From: Pleionea sp. CnH1-48
Lineage (GTDB): Bacteria > Pseudomonadota > Gammaproteobacteria > Enterobacterales > Kangiellaceae
Assembly (NCBI RefSeq): GCF_024124665.1
Contig: NZ_JAMXSB010000006.1
Coordinates: forward strand, 124,001-188,000
Reading direction: 5' to 3'
Length of the DNA: 64,000 nucleotides
Made by a program: the position numbers and the translations under genes. Below are positions 1-9,574 of the stretch, in pieces. A model generated the notes under the pieces. That model worked only from the letters and a program-made list of their open reading frames with translations. It had not been told where the DNA came from and made no database searches. Position 1 is the first letter of the stretch. Each line of letters opens with the position of its first letter.

Positions 1-1
1 T

Positions 2-2512
2 GAACAATTGATGTACGCTCGTAATATTTATATTGTGCTACTGACCGATAACCAGAAAAAAGTCACCTTTGAATATTTTGTTGACGAAGAGGATACGCTT
101 AATCCAACAGACTGGCCACCCGAACCGATTGAATCCTTTAAACAGACCTTAACGGGATGGTTGCTGCAGTCCGATGAAGCCTTACTCATTGATGGAAAAA
201 AGCTCGATGAACTAGAGCAGTCGGGAGAAATACAAGTTCGAGGAAAACGCTGTAACGACTGGCTAGGTGTACCACTTAGGCATAACAATCAAACCATTGG
301 TGCACTGGTAGTACAAAACTACCAACACGAACGGCAATTTTTTACTAAAGATAAAGAATTGCTCACCTATGTGTCACAGCATATAGCAACAACCTTGCAA
401 AGAAAAAAAGCACAACAAGAATTAGAACGGCATAATGAAGAATTAGAAAAGCGCGTTAAAGAAAGAACGGCACTGTTGCAACAAACCAACGAAGTACTGG
501 AAAGAGAAGTAAAAGAAAAAAAGCGGGCAGAAGTGCTGCAAAACGCCTTATTCAAAATATCAGAGCTGACGAATGCGCCAATAGCACTGGCTGAATTTTA
601 CGAGCATATTCATAAAATAATCAGCAATGTGACACTAGCAAATAATTTTTATATTGCGCTGTTCGACACCCCCAAAAAAGAAATCCATTTTCCATACTTT
701 GTCGATAACTACGAACCACAACCCACTAGCCGAACCATCGCCCATCATAGTTCAGATAGCGAACTGTCTCCCACAGAATGGGTACTTTCAAAGCGAGTGC
801 CTCTTTTAATCAACTCAAGCAACCAAAAAGAGTGGGCAAGCAAACAGACCATAAAAGGTCGTATGCCATCCAGCTGGTTAGGCGTGCCGCTTATTTATCA
901 AAAGCAAACTTTAGGCATGATCGCTATCCAAAGTTACAATGATGCAGAGAATTACAGTCATAGAGACAAAGAAGTGCTGTCTTTTGTCGCGCAGCAGGTT
1001 GCCGTTGCCCTTTCACGAAAAAACAATGCCGACGAACTGCTCGCCACTCATGAAGAGTTAAAGAAGATAAATGACGAACTGGAAAAACGCGTTAAAAGTA
1101 GAACACAGGAGCTGTCGATCACCAACAAAACACTCCAAAGCATGCTTAATGAACAAGAGGAAACCAAAAAGCAGCTGGCTTTCGAAGCGTTTCACGATAG
1201 TTTAACTCAACTCCCTAACAGAGCGCTTTTTATTAACCGCGTCGAACACTTGTTATCAAAGATGAAACGAGAAAAGGACATCTACTTTTCGATCTTCTTT
1301 CTCGATCTGGATCGATTTAAAGTCATCAATGACAGTCTGGGTCATCTGGTAGGTGATGAACTGCTAAAAGAAGTCAGTGCGCGTATAAGCCGCTGCGTTC
1401 GTCCTGGAGATACAGTTGCTCGCCTAGGCGGTGATGAGTTTTGCGTGTTGTTACTTGATATTCAAAATGAACGCGATGCTGCCATTATTGCAGAACGTAT
1501 CCTCGACTCGATTTCTCAACCCTACGAGTTACTGGATCAGCGAGTCTATACCTCCACCAGTATTGGTATCGTACTCAGTCATTATGACTACAGCCAAACC
1601 GATGAACTCCTGCGCGATGCAGACGCCGCTATGTATCATGCAAAAGCTCATGGCAAGGCACGCTATTCTCTTTTTGACTCCAATATGCATCAAAGAGCAC
1701 TGACCAGACTCAAGCTGGAAAATGAATTAAGACACGCTATCGAGAGAGATGAAATCCATGTGTTTTTTCAGCCTGTTTATAACATGCAGACCCGTAACAT
1801 AGAATCCTTTGAAGCACTGGCTCGCTGGACTCACCCAAAACTAGGAACAGTAAGTCCGGCTGAATTCATTTCCATCGCAGAAGAAATTGGCTTTATTCAC
1901 ACATTGGGTAACCATATACTGGATCAATCACTGGCAACCTTAAAGTCCTGGCGACAACAAGAAGGTGTTCCTCAAAGCCTGACCGTCAGTGTTAATTTTT
2001 CTTCACGACAAATCAGTCATGGCGATCTGCTAAAAGACATCAAAAAGTTATTGAAAAAGCATCAACTCGATACTCAATCTTTAAAAGTAGAAATCACAGA
2101 AAGCTTACTGATTGAAAACTTTGATTTAGCAAAAACGTTAATTGCGAAACTCTCAGAAAATAATATTCAAGTTATGCTGGATGACTTTGGAACGGGTTAC
2201 TCTTCATTAAGCTATCTCAACCAATTTGCTCTTGATGTCATAAAAATCGATCGTTCTTTTATTAATCGTATTGATGAAGATCCCACACTACTTGCGATTG
2301 TAAAAACCATTATCTATATGGCTAATCAATTATCTCTGGGATTAGTGGCGGAAGGTGTTGAAACAGAAAAACACGTTGCTATTTTAACTGATCTGGGAAT
2401 AAAGCAAGTACAAGGCTACTACTTCAGCCGACCACTGCCAGCTGACGAAGCCGTTAAACTGCTGGTTGATGGTTGCGATAAAACACCATCAACCAACTCT
2501 TTATGCCAGTAA
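2..2512 (+). CDS. GAF-GAF-GGDEF-EAL c-di-GMP signalling protein (5' end cut by window)
   Basis: The reading frame is open to the left edge, so the true start lies outside the window. Visible domains: most of one GAF domain (about residues 1-130), a charged coiled-coil linker, a second GAF domain (about 190-335), another coiled coil, then GGDEF (intact GGDEF motif at 1428-1442) and EAL (EAL at 1811-1819, followed by DDFGTGYSS, KIDRSF and EGVE). The two GAF domains resemble each other; both carry NxYIxL and SWLGVPL-like stretches, suggesting internal duplication. By family knowledge GGDEF makes and EAL degrades cyclic di-GMP, and GAF domains sense small ligands. Both catalytic motifs look intact, so either activity is possible. 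No transmembrane segment is visible in this part, so it looks cytoplasmic unless the missing N-terminus is membranous. Confidence 0.93.
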   Translation, partial: EQLMYARNIYIVLLTDNQKKVTFEYFVDEEDTLNPTDWPPEPIESFKQTLTGWLLQSDEALLIDGKKLDELEQSGEIQVRGKRCNDWLGVPLRHNNQTIGALVVQNYQHERQFFTKDKELLTYVSQHIATTLQRKKAQQELERHNEELEKRVKERTALLQQTNEVLEREVKEKKRAEVLQNALFKISELTNAPIALAEFYEHIHKIISNVTLANNFYIALFDTPKKEIHFPYFVDNYEPQPTSRTIAHHSSDSELSPTEWVLSKRVPLLINSSNQKEWASKQTIKGRMPSSWLGVPLIYQKQTLGMIAIQSYNDAENYSHRDKEVLSFVAQQVAVALSRKNNADELLATHEELKKINDELEKRVKSRTQELSITNKTLQSMLNEQEETKKQLAFEAFHDSLTQLPNRALFINRVEHLLSKMKREKDIYFSIFFLDLDRFKVINDSLGHLVGDELLKEVSARISRCVRPGDTVARLGGDEFCVLLLDIQNERDAAIIAERILDSISQPYELLDQRVYTSTSIGIVLSHYDYSQTDELLRDADAAMYHAKAHGKARYSLFDSNMHQRALTRLKLENELRHAIERDEIHVFFQPVYNMQTRNIESFEALARWTHPKLGTVSPAEFISIAEEIGFIHTLGNHILDQSLATLKSWRQQEGVPQSLTVSVNFSSRQISHGDLLKDIKKLLKKHQLDTQSLKVEITESLLIENFDLAKTLIAKLSENNIQVMLDDFGTGYSSLSYLNQFALDVIKIDRSFINRIDEDPTLLAIVKTIIYMANQLSLGLVAEGVETEKHVAILTDLGIKQVQGYYFSRPLPADEAVKLLVDGCDKTPSTNSLCQ

Positions 2513-2547
2513 TAGAGGCAATGATCTTTTCTTAACTGTCTCAGATC

Positions 2548-4008
2548 TTAAGACTTAACGGGAATGTTTTTTAAAACATCCAACAGATAATCCCAAAACT
2601 TACTCACCGACTCGATATGCACTTTTTCATCAGGTGAGTGTGCATGGCGAATCGTAGGTCCAAAGGAAATCATATCCCAATGCGGATAAGGATAACTTAA
2701 TAGGCCACACTCTAAGCCAGCATGAATGACTTTGACTAAAGGCTGCTTACCAAAAAGTGCTTCATAACGCTCCATCATCAAGGTAAGGATCTTTGATTGA
2801 GCATTCGGCTTCCACCCTGGATAAGCACCACTGATCGAGACTTCTGCATTAGCATTTTTAAACGTTGCCGCCACACAGCGCGCCAAATCGTCACGAGCAC
2901 TGTTTGACAAACTGCGAACCAGAGACAACACCTTCACATGCTCATCTTCTGTTTTCACTACTGCCATGTTATTCGATGTTTCAACGATACCATCAAATTC
3001 GTCACTCATACGCGAAGGACTGCTGATGCAGGCGGCAACCGAGTGAATAACAGGCATCGTAGAGGCAACAGTATACACTTGTTCTGGCAATGGGATCTCT
3101 TTGAATTCCATGGAGAAAGCAGGTTCAACAGAGCCATACTCTTTTTTGATGACTTCGATAAACGATGCCATAGCAGACTGCAACGCATCCATATTTTCTT
3201 TCGCAACCACAAGCCTAGTAAAAGATTCTCGCGGAATCGCATTACGCAGAGTGCCGCCGTTAAAAGAAAATACTCGCGCATCAAGTGCTTCGAAGTGTTC
3301 TAACAAGAATCGATTAATCAGCTTATTGGCGTTGCCACGATTCTTATCGATATCTAGCCCAGAATGACCACCGCGCAATCCACGGACAGCAATTTCTATC
3401 GCAGTCTGATTTTCTGTTACTGGTTCCCACTGCATAGGGATCAGTGCTGTGACATCCACACCACCTGCACAGCCTACATACAGCTCGCCTTCATCTTCCG
3501 TATCCATATTCAATAAGATATCGCCATTCAAATACCCAGGCTCCAATCCACCGGCTCCAGTCATTCCCGCTTCTTCATCAATGGTTAACAAAAGCTCGAG
3601 AGGCCCATGCTCGATACCTTCCGTTGTCATCACAGCCAGAGCAGCAGCTACGCCAATACCATTGTCAGAACCTAATGTTGTTCCATCAGCAGTCACCCAT
3701 CCATCTTCGATTAAGGTTCGAATAGGATCGGTCAAGAAGTCGTGATCAGAATCCGCATTTTTTTGCGGGACCATATCCACATGTCCCTGCATCACCACAC
3801 CCGCGCGATCTTCCATGCCTGGCGTCGCCGCTTTACGAATAATTAAGTTACCAATTTTGTCACGAAAGTGTTCAAGTTTATGTTCATCACATAAAGCTTC
3901 CAGTGACTGTAAAATAGCTTCTTCATGTTTTGAAGGTCTAGGGACTTGAGTCAGTCGCTCGAATATTTGCCACAATGGTACAGGGCTTAACTCAGCAATC
4001 GTTTGCAA
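2548..4008 (-). CDS. pepD: aminoacyl-histidine dipeptidase (peptidase D, M20 family)
   Basis: Cytosolic zinc dipeptidase that hydrolyses Xaa-His and other dipeptides. The 486-residue protein has the normal family length. Metal-site motifs of M20/PepD are visible: HVDMVP, SDNGIGVA, TIDEEAGMTGA, GGHSGLDI, HAGLECGLL and the C-terminal SFGPTIRHAHSPDEKV. The start codon is TTG at 4008, preceded by a GAGG ribosome-binding sequence; the only nearby ATG is out of frame. It converges on the GGDEF-EAL gene, with 35 bases between the stop codons. A palindromic repeat copy separates it from tilS, so it is probably its own unit. Function is assigned by family resemblance over the full length. Confidence 0.93.
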   Translation of the reverse strand: MQTIAELSPVPLWQIFERLTQVPRPSKHEEAILQSLEALCDEHKLEHFRDKIGNLIIRKAATPGMEDRAGVVMQGHVDMVPQKNADSDHDFLTDPIRTLIEDGWVTADGTTLGSDNGIGVAAALAVMTTEGIEHGPLELLLTIDEEAGMTGAGGLEPGYLNGDILLNMDTEDEGELYVGCAGGVDVTALIPMQWEPVTENQTAIEIAVRGLRGGHSGLDIDKNRGNANKLINRFLLEHFEALDARVFSFNGGTLRNAIPRESFTRLVVAKENMDALQSAMASFIEVIKKEYGSVEPAFSMEFKEIPLPEQVYTVASTMPVIHSVAACISSPSRMSDEFDGIVETSNNMAVVKTEDEHVKVLSLVRSLSNSARDDLARCVAATFKNANAEVSISGAYPGWKPNAQSKILTLMMERYEALFGKQPLVKVIHAGLECGLLSYPYPHWDMISFGPTIRHAHSPDEKVHIESVSKFWDYLLDVLKNIPVKS

Positions 4009-4044
4009 AATATTAACCTCATTTTAATGCTTAATAAATTTTGA

Positions 4045-4106
4045 TAGATACCCAAAGTATTTCAAGGTGCAGCCAACACCGCTGCAACTTGAAAGGCGAC
4101 GAGTAT
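4045..4106 (-). repeat. dispersed palindromic repeat, copy A (short form)
   Basis: Short copy of a repeat also found at 5501 and 22842. It holds an inverted repeat, TTTCAAGGTGCAGC (4060-4073) against GCTGCAACTTGAAA (4081-4094), with a 7-base loop. One end reads ATACCCAAAGTATT and the other GGCGAC. Read on the minus strand it aligns with both outer ends of the longer copies and lacks their central part. It lies between the tilS stop and the pepD start. Confidence 0.8.
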
Positions 4107-4112
4107 ACATGC

Positions 4113-5450
4113 CTACAAAAGCGCTTCGTTCTGGTTAGCAATAAAAGAAAAAGCAATGCCCTCTTCTTTTTCTGTTACCAACATGGAGCTTTCGTAAAAC
4201 AACCCAACAACAGCAACCAGCTGATCGTTGTAATAAACTAACGGAAGCGCGTTGCGAACCCAGGGCGGTATGCCTGCTTCCTGAAAGACTTTTTTTAAAG
4301 ACTGACTATGGGCTCGATAATGAGGGTGGCACTTAACCCCCATACGTCGACTCACTATGTGAACCGACTCATGCGCATGTGGTTTACGAACTGCAACTTC
4401 TGCTCCAGCAACACAGCGCAGCGTCTGATTCAGTTCTGCAATCCATAAAGGATGTTTGAGTTCGCTCCAAAGGTATTCGTAGTCAGTTGCCGTAACGGCT
4501 GACTGATGAAGTAAATAAAGAGCTTGTGCCGACTGTTTAAATAACCAATCCCCCCAGGTCAATTCCGCAGACTGCTCGCTAGAACACGACGCCAGTTGAC
4601 GCAAAAACTCACTCAGTTGCATATCCGTCGGTAGGTAATGCGATTTCGAGCTCGCCCAGTATCTAAGGAGGTTTTTTTGACGTGAACGGGACAACTGATT
4701 CAGCCGCACAATATCCAGTGATAAGGAATGATGAGAAACACGCTTCCAATCATCAAGTGCCAGCTCTTGTAGAAGCTCTTCGGTTTCATTCATGTGCTCG
4801 CAAAATCTGCCAAGAGATTTTCGATAGCCAGGCCAGTGCTTCTCAAACTGTGGCATCACCTGATGGCGTAACCAGTTACGACGTAGGTGAGTGTCTTCAT
4901 TAGAAGGATCGTCTACCCAGACAATACCTTTGTCTTGAGCTAAGGTTTCGAGTTCTGAGCGTGGAGTCGATAACAATGGACGCATAACCTGAAATTCATT
5001 GCGCGTCGTTTCGGGCTTCATTGCGGCCGCCCCTTTGACGCCAGTCCCACGTAATAGATTCAGCAACAAAGTTTCGGCTTGATCATCTTGATGGTGACCC
5101 AGCCACAACCAGTCTCCCACACACAGGTGTTGATCAAACACTTGCCACCGAGCCGCGCGCGCGGCCGCTTCTAATCCGTCACCGGATGCATCTACCGATA
5201 CTTTTGTAATCGTCAACTCAACATCTAAAGACCGACATAAAGACTCGCAATGTGCTGCCCACTGGTCAGCTTCATCACTTAACCCGTGATGAACATGAAT
5301 GGCTTCTAAAGTAACAGACTCCGGGCAAAGATCTGCCAGCAGATACAGTAAGACAGACGAATCCACACCACCACTCAGGCCAACCACCCAGCGGGAATCG
5401 GGCAAAGCTTGTTGCACAATGGGTAGTAATGTCGTTTGAAGGTTACTCAT
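4113..5450 (-). CDS. tilS: tRNA(Ile)-lysidine synthase
   Basis: Makes lysidine at C34 of the AUA-reading tRNA-Ile, an essential ATP-dependent cytosolic reaction. The N-type ATP pyrophosphatase loop SGGVDSS lies about 25 residues in, followed by HVHHGLS, GHHQDDQAETLLLNLLRGTG and MRPLL, as in TilS. The C-terminal region, with RRMGVKCHP and PPWVRN motifs, matches the substrate-binding TilS_C domain. I place the start at ATG 5450; an in-frame GTG at 5456 would add two residues. accA lies upstream on the same strand, a common partner in gammaproteobacteria. A strong inverted repeat and a repeat element sit between the two genes. Confidence 0.95.
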   Translation of the reverse strand: MSNLQTTLLPIVQQALPDSRWVVGLSGGVDSSVLLYLLADLCPESVTLEAIHVHHGLSDEADQWAAHCESLCRSLDVELTITKVSVDASGDGLEAAARAARWQVFDQHLCVGDWLWLGHHQDDQAETLLLNLLRGTGVKGAAAMKPETTRNEFQVMRPLLSTPRSELETLAQDKGIVWVDDPSNEDTHLRRNWLRHQVMPQFEKHWPGYRKSLGRFCEHMNETEELLQELALDDWKRVSHHSLSLDIVRLNQLSRSRQKNLLRYWASSKSHYLPTDMQLSEFLRQLASCSSEQSAELTWGDWLFKQSAQALYLLHQSAVTATDYEYLWSELKHPLWIAELNQTLRCVAGAEVAVRKPHAHESVHIVSRRMGVKCHPHYRAHSQSLKKVFQEAGIPPWVRNALPLVYYNDQLVAVVGLFYESSMLVTEKEEGIAFSFIANQNEALL

Positions 5451-5460
5451 GGGCACAATA

Positions 5461-5485
5461 GTACACAGGCTGTCTGCCTGTGTAC
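5461..5485 (-). other. perfect inverted repeat just upstream of tilS
   Basis: Arms GTACACAGGC and GCCTGTGTAC pair perfectly over 10 bp with a 5-base loop. The hairpin starts 11 bases before the tilS ATG on the minus strand, with no T-run on either side. In the accA-tilS transcript it would place a stable stem close to the ribosome-binding region. It may be a translational or processing element; a protein-binding palindrome is the alternative. Confidence 0.6.
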
Positions 5486-5500
5486 ATCGCGATTATCCCC

Positions 5501-5611
5501 GTCGCCTTTCAAGATGCAGCGATGTTGGCTGCGCGTACTCACCCCAATCACTTAGTCTATCTAAGCTCAGGGGACTCGCATGCTGGCCGCCTACCTGCAT
5601 TGGGTATAGAT
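5501..5611 (+). repeat. dispersed palindromic repeat, copy B (long form)
   Basis: Starts GTCGCCTTTCAAGATGCAGC, matching the reverse complement of copy A, then continues into a core shared with copy C: ACTCACCCCAATCACTTAG, then CTAAGCTCAG, ACTCGC, CTGGC and GCCTA. It ends TTGGGTATAG. Lies in the accA-tilS intergenic region. No coding function is evident. Confidence 0.8.
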
Positions 5612-5655
5612 AAGAGTGATGTCTTTGACTCTAAGACAGTACATAGAGGTAAGAA

Positions 5656-6612
5656 TTATGATTCAAACTCACCAAAAGACATAAGGCGGCTGTAACGGCG
5701 GTCCAACAAATCTTCAACAGTCAATGCTTGCAGATCACGCAGATCATCCAACAAACGTTGCTTAAGAGATTGACTGATTTGTGGAACATCTCGGTGAGCG
5801 CCACCTACAGGCTCAGAAATGATGGAATCAATCAGGTTCAGCTGTTTTAGGCGCTGAGCCGTGATCCCCATTGCTTGCGCTGCTTCCTGCGCTTTGGTTG
5901 CACTCTTCCATAAAATAGAAGCACAACCTTCTGGCGAAATAACCGAGTAAGTTGAGTACTGCAACATATTAACGCGATCACCAACACCAATAGCTAACGC
6001 ACCACCGGAGCCGCCTTCGCCAATAACAGTACAAATAGAAGGTACTTTTAGACCCGCCATGACTTTAAGGTTACGAGCAATGGCCTCACTCTGACCGCGC
6101 TCTTCTGCGCCAACGCCAGGATAAGCACCAGGAGTGTCGATAAAGGTAATAATCGGCAATTTAAACTTTTCTGCCATTTCCATCAGGCGCAATGCTTTGC
6201 GATACCCTTCAGGGCGTGGCATACCAAAGTTGCGGCGAATCTTTTCTTTCGTATCCCGACCTTTTTGATGACCAATAACCATAACCGGTTGGCCTTCCAA
6301 GCGAGCAGTTCCGCCAATGATCGCCCAGTCATTAGCGTAAGTACGATCACCACACAGCTCATCAAAATCGGTAAAGATATGATCGAGGTAGTCTTGGGTA
6401 TAAGGGCGCTGAGGGTGTCTGGCTAGTTGAGCAATCTGCCAGGCATCCAGATCAGAAAATATCTGATCCATCAGCTCTTTGCTCTTTTTCTGCAGACGGG
6501 CGATTTCTTCTGTTATGTTAATTTCAGAATCACTGCCAACTAATCGTAATTCTTCGATCTGTGCTTCTAGTTCTGCGATTGGACGTTCAAATTCAAGAAA
6601 ATGCTGGCTCAT
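5656..6612 (-). CDS. accA: acetyl-CoA carboxylase carboxyltransferase subunit alpha
   Basis: Alpha subunit of the carboxyltransferase that forms malonyl-CoA for fatty-acid synthesis. The 318 residues match the usual length of about 319. The N-terminus ([17 protein letters not shown]), the region [22 protein letters not shown], and [23 protein letters not shown] followed by [15 protein letters not shown] are characteristic. The start ATG at 6612 gives the canonical N-terminus. It lies upstream of tilS on the same strand, and the two may be cotranscribed across the repeat-containing gap. Confidence 0.97.
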   Translation of the reverse strand: MSQHFLEFERPIAELEAQIEELRLVGSDSEINITEEIARLQKKSKELMDQIFSDLDAWQIAQLARHPQRPYTQDYLDHIFTDFDELCGDRTYANDWAIIGGTARLEGQPVMVIGHQKGRDTKEKIRRNFGMPRPEGYRKALRLMEMAEKFKLPIITFIDTPGAYPGVGAEERGQSEAIARNLKVMAGLKVPSICTVIGEGGSGGALAIGVGDRVNMLQYSTYSVISPEGCASILWKSATKAQEAAQAMGITAQRLKQLNLIDSIISEPVGGAHRDVPQISQSLKQRLLDDLRDLQALTVEDLLDRRYSRLMSFGEFES

Positions 6613-6898
6613 GCTCTATCACTTCTCTTCGAGTTAGCAGGTTGTGTTGAGTCTGGTACACGCTACCATAGCAAACCATTCAGGCGCACGCTCTGGTTTG
6701 TTACATATTTTAATCGTTTGTGGGCGTCACTTTAGACCAGCAAACACAACAACAATTTATTAATACAATATTGGCTGGCTATTCTAACGGCTTTGGCAAT
6801 ATATTCAAACGTATTACAGGTTGTCAGAGCAGTCATTGATAACGGCGATATTTCAGTCACCTAAGCAGTTCCTTTGCTTTCGACTCATGAATACCTGA

Positions 6899-7309
6899 TC
6901 ACTTTTTATCCTTTAAATAGAAAACACCTGGTAACCAGGATTTTTTTATTTGCTGAGTTTTTTCCAGCGCAGACTTTTCTTCATCCACAAAGCGGAAGTT
7001 ATTGAGCCCAATAACCAGTAGATCATTGTGCTTTAACTCAGCCTCATCGATCTTTTTGTTGTTCACATAAGTACCATTCGTACTGCCTTGATCCACCACT
7101 CGATAACGGCAATCAAGGTCGCTCTGTTGATGCTCCTCTTGCTCATACTCTTCTTCACACTCAATGTGGAGCTGGGCATGATGATGGCTCACAGACGGAT
7201 CATCCAAAAAGATATCACTGCCCGGTGATCGGCCAATGGTCAGACAATCGTCTTTTAATGCAAAGCGGCTACAAGACTGGCTGTCTTCCATCAATACCAG
7301 ATAAGCCAT
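6899..7309 (-). CDS. FHA domain protein
   Basis: Small protein of about 136 residues dominated by one forkhead-associated domain, a phosphothreonine-binding module. Signature residues are visible: GRSPGSDIFLDD, then SVSHHHAQL and a DQGSTNGTYVN motif. An acidic Glu-rich insert (EEEYEQEEHQQSD) interrupts the strand region between them. I start at ATG 7309, preceded by GAGGAGAG at good spacing; an upstream in-frame start at 7333 lacks such a site. There is no signal peptide or membrane segment. No kinase, phosphatase or secretion genes are adjacent, so its partner is unknown. A gap of about 290 bases without a visible gene separates it from accA. Confidence 0.85.
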   Translation of the reverse strand: MAYLVLMEDSQSCSRFALKDDCLTIGRSPGSDIFLDDPSVSHHHAQLHIECEEEYEQEEHQQSDLDCRYRVVDQGSTNGTYVNNKKIDEAELKHNDLLVIGLNNFRFVDEEKSALEKTQQIKKSWLPGVFYLKDKK

Positions 7310-7585
7310 GAATCTCTCCTCACAATTAAACAATTCAATGTTCTTTCAATCAATATAATCGGATTTGGCAGCACAAAGCTTTACCCGAGTCACAGTTTTA
7401 CAATGTCTTAATATTACTGACTCAGGAATGAGAAACAGATTCAATCTCTCTTCACTGTTTGTTGAAATACCTCACAAAAAACCTGTGATTTTTATCTCAT
7501 ATTTAGAATTTGAAGATGAGGTTTGGGATAGGAAAATGAAGACAAACCAGTCAGTGATCACTCACCACTGACTGATTTCATAACA

Positions 7586-8407
7586 TTATTGACGTGACAT
7601 TCTAGCGAAAGGCAACTGTGTAGCGTGGTTACTGCGCCAAGGATTGATGTCCAAACCACCACGACGAGTGTATCGTGCGTAGACGGTGAGTTTCTGTGGT
7701 TGGCAATAATGCATCACATCTTGATAGATACGTTCAACACACTGCTCATGGAACTCATTATGATTACGAAAAGACACCAGATATTGCAGCAGGCTTTCAT
7801 GGTCTATGGCAGCCCCCTCATAAGCAATAAACACACTGGCCCAATCCGGCTGAGAAGTAATCAGGCAATTGCTCTTTAAAAGATGAGAATACAGCTGCTC
7901 AGATACTTGTTTTCCACCGTCAACACAGCGCAACAAATCAGGCGCATAGTCATACTGTGAACACTCTACTGATAACTCATCGAGGCACAGGCCATTAAAC
8001 GTCGTGATCCCTTTGGTCTGAAACTCATCGACAGTGTACAAAGTGATATCAAGCTCAGCTCCAATGGCAGCGGCAAGATCTCGATGCAAGCAGGCTTTAA
8101 CCTGCGACCAGTCAGCAAATTGATTTTGATTAAACGAGTTTAAGTACAGCTTAAAAGATTTCGACTCGACAATAGCGGGAGAATTACAGGGGATCTCAAA
8201 CAAGCCAATAGCAACCTGAGGTTTACCAAGTGAATCCAGCCAGGACATCTCATAGGCAGTCCAACTGTCCTTGCCATTAAAAGGCGCCGGATCGGCCAAG
8301 CCTATTTCGGTACGCTTCTCTTCGCGAGCAATGGGAAACAGCAACTCAGGGTCGTAGCGATCGGGGTACTCGGTGTTTTTACCTAATGGAATATCATCCA
8401 GGTTCAT
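7586..8407 (-). CDS. queF: NADPH-dependent 7-cyano-7-deazaguanine reductase, type II
   Basis: Reduces preQ0 to preQ1 in queuosine synthesis. It is the long two-domain (type II, E. coli-like) form of 273 residues. The N-terminal half contains CNSPAIVESKSFKLYLNSF; the C-terminal half contains the catalytic KSNCLITSQPDW (Cys, with Asp seven residues on) and SFRNHNEFHEQ (His-Glu pair). All catalytic residues look present, unlike the paralogue at 30603. Its ATG overlaps the stop of the upstream DUF1820 gene by one base (TAATG), indicating translational coupling. Confidence 0.96.
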   Translation of the reverse strand: MNLDDIPLGKNTEYPDRYDPELLFPIAREEKRTEIGLADPAPFNGKDSWTAYEMSWLDSLGKPQVAIGLFEIPCNSPAIVESKSFKLYLNSFNQNQFADWSQVKACLHRDLAAAIGAELDITLYTVDEFQTKGITTFNGLCLDELSVECSQYDYAPDLLRCVDGGKQVSEQLYSHLLKSNCLITSQPDWASVFIAYEGAAIDHESLLQYLVSFRNHNEFHEQCVERIYQDVMHYCQPQKLTVYARYTRRGGLDINPWRSNHATQLPFARMSRQ

Positions 8408-8736
8408 TAGTCGGCTCCACCCGGCTTATTCATTGGCATAGGAAAAGGCGTCACCACATTACCTGCAGCGTCGGAGATTTTTGCCACTCCCTGCTGCTCA
8501 ACTTCATCGATTCGAATAACCGAATGCATCGGTATATAACTTCGCTTTACGCCTTCAAATTCAGCTTTCAGTTTTTCTTCGGCGGGATCGACCACAACCT
8601 GTGTGCGCTCGCCAAACAACAACTCTTCTACTTCTATAAAGCCATACAGCTCACTTTGAACAATGCTACGAGCATATATCTCGTAGGTTTGCCCTTGATT
8701 TACAAAGAGAATCTTGTAAACCGGCGACTTACTCAT
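8407..8736 (-). CDS. DUF1820 family protein
   Basis: 109-residue soluble protein matching the DUF1820 family of gammaproteobacteria: VYKILFVNQGQTYEIYAR, then LYGFIEVEELLFGERTQVVVDPAEEKLKAEFEG and the conserved IPMHSVIRIDEVE. The C-terminus is Met/Pro-rich (TPFPMPMNKP), as I recall for this family. Function is unknown. It is the first gene of a two-gene unit with queF, overlapping by one base. In this context a link to RNA modification is possible but unproven. Confidence 0.88.
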   Translation of the reverse strand: MSKSPVYKILFVNQGQTYEIYARSIVQSELYGFIEVEELLFGERTQVVVDPAEEKLKAEFEGVKRSYIPMHSVIRIDEVEQQGVAKISDAAGNVVTPFPMPMNKPGGAD

Positions 8737-8980
8737 AAATTTAAATCCTGTTACTGCAAAGGCCGAATTTTAACATGAAGTAAAAAGAATGCATCAGGGC
8801 TTATGCCGCTTTCTATCATCACCTCGACTGAAACTAAGAGGGGTTAATCCCATTTTTTGTTCTTCTGCGTTAGAATGTCACTTATATAAAGCAATGACAC
8901 TTCGCTCGTTCTGCCGTGCCAAATAACATCAAGCTGCGGCGGTCACTATCAACCGAAAATTAACAGACTCAAATAACACT

Positions 8981-9574
8981 ATGCCATCGAAAAACCCTGA
9001 ACTAGCCAAAATTCGTGAACCCATCCAATTTGCCACTGAGTTAAGAGGCTTCCCACTTAACTTCACCACGACCTGGGGTATTTTTTCTCCCAGAGAAATC
9101 GATGAAGGTACACGCTTGTTGCTCGAATACCTCGACATAGCTCCCGACGCTCACTGTTTCGATTTGGGATGTGGCTATGGCCCCTTAGGGATTACTATGG
9201 CCAAAATGGCTCCACAAGGCAGTGTCATTATGGCCGATAAAGACTTTGTGGCTGTGGATTACGCCAATCAGAACGCCAAAAACAATCATGTACCTCACGC
9301 AAAAGCCATGCTGGGTAATGGCTTTGAGCAGCTCAACAAAGAAAAATTTGATGTAATTGTGTCTAATATTCCTGCCAAAGTAGGCAATGAGATGCTCACT
9401 CTATTTTTGCACGACGCTTACGAACACCTGAATCCTGGTGGTCGATTTTATGTGGTTACCATCAACGGATTGCGCCAATTTATGAAGCGAAACTTCAATG
9501 AAGTGTTCGGAAATTTCAAAAAGCACAAACAGGGCAAAAATTATACCGTTTCGAGTGCCCAAAAAGAGTCATAA
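8981..9574 (+). CDS. class I SAM methyltransferase, RsmC-like MTS domain
   Basis: 197-residue protein of the small MTS methyltransferase class. It has a WGIFSPREIDEGTRLLLEYL lead-in, SAM motif I FDLGCGYGPLG, an acidic motif II (IMADKD) and a motif IV region reading VIVSNIPAKVGNE. The family that includes RsmC normally has NPPF at motif IV; here it is NIPA, so an N6/N2 base-methylating role cannot be assumed. There is no second domain, so it is not full-length RsmC. The C-terminus is basic (KKHKQGKNY), which would suit RNA binding. It is a single gene with no close partner downstream; the target is not known. Confidence 0.8.
   Translation: MPSKNPELAKIREPIQFATELRGFPLNFTTTWGIFSPREIDEGTRLLLEYLDIAPDAHCFDLGCGYGPLGITMAKMAPQGSVIMADKDFVAVDYANQNAKNNHVPHAKAMLGNGFEQLNKEKFDVIVSNIPAKVGNEMLTLFLHDAYEHLNPGGRFYVVTINGLRQFMKRNFNEVFGNFKKHKQGKNYTVSSAQKES

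Noticed and set aside
2938-3745. ORFs of 88-121 codons opposite pepD
   Set aside because: They lie wholly within an intact, well-conserved gene on the other strand.
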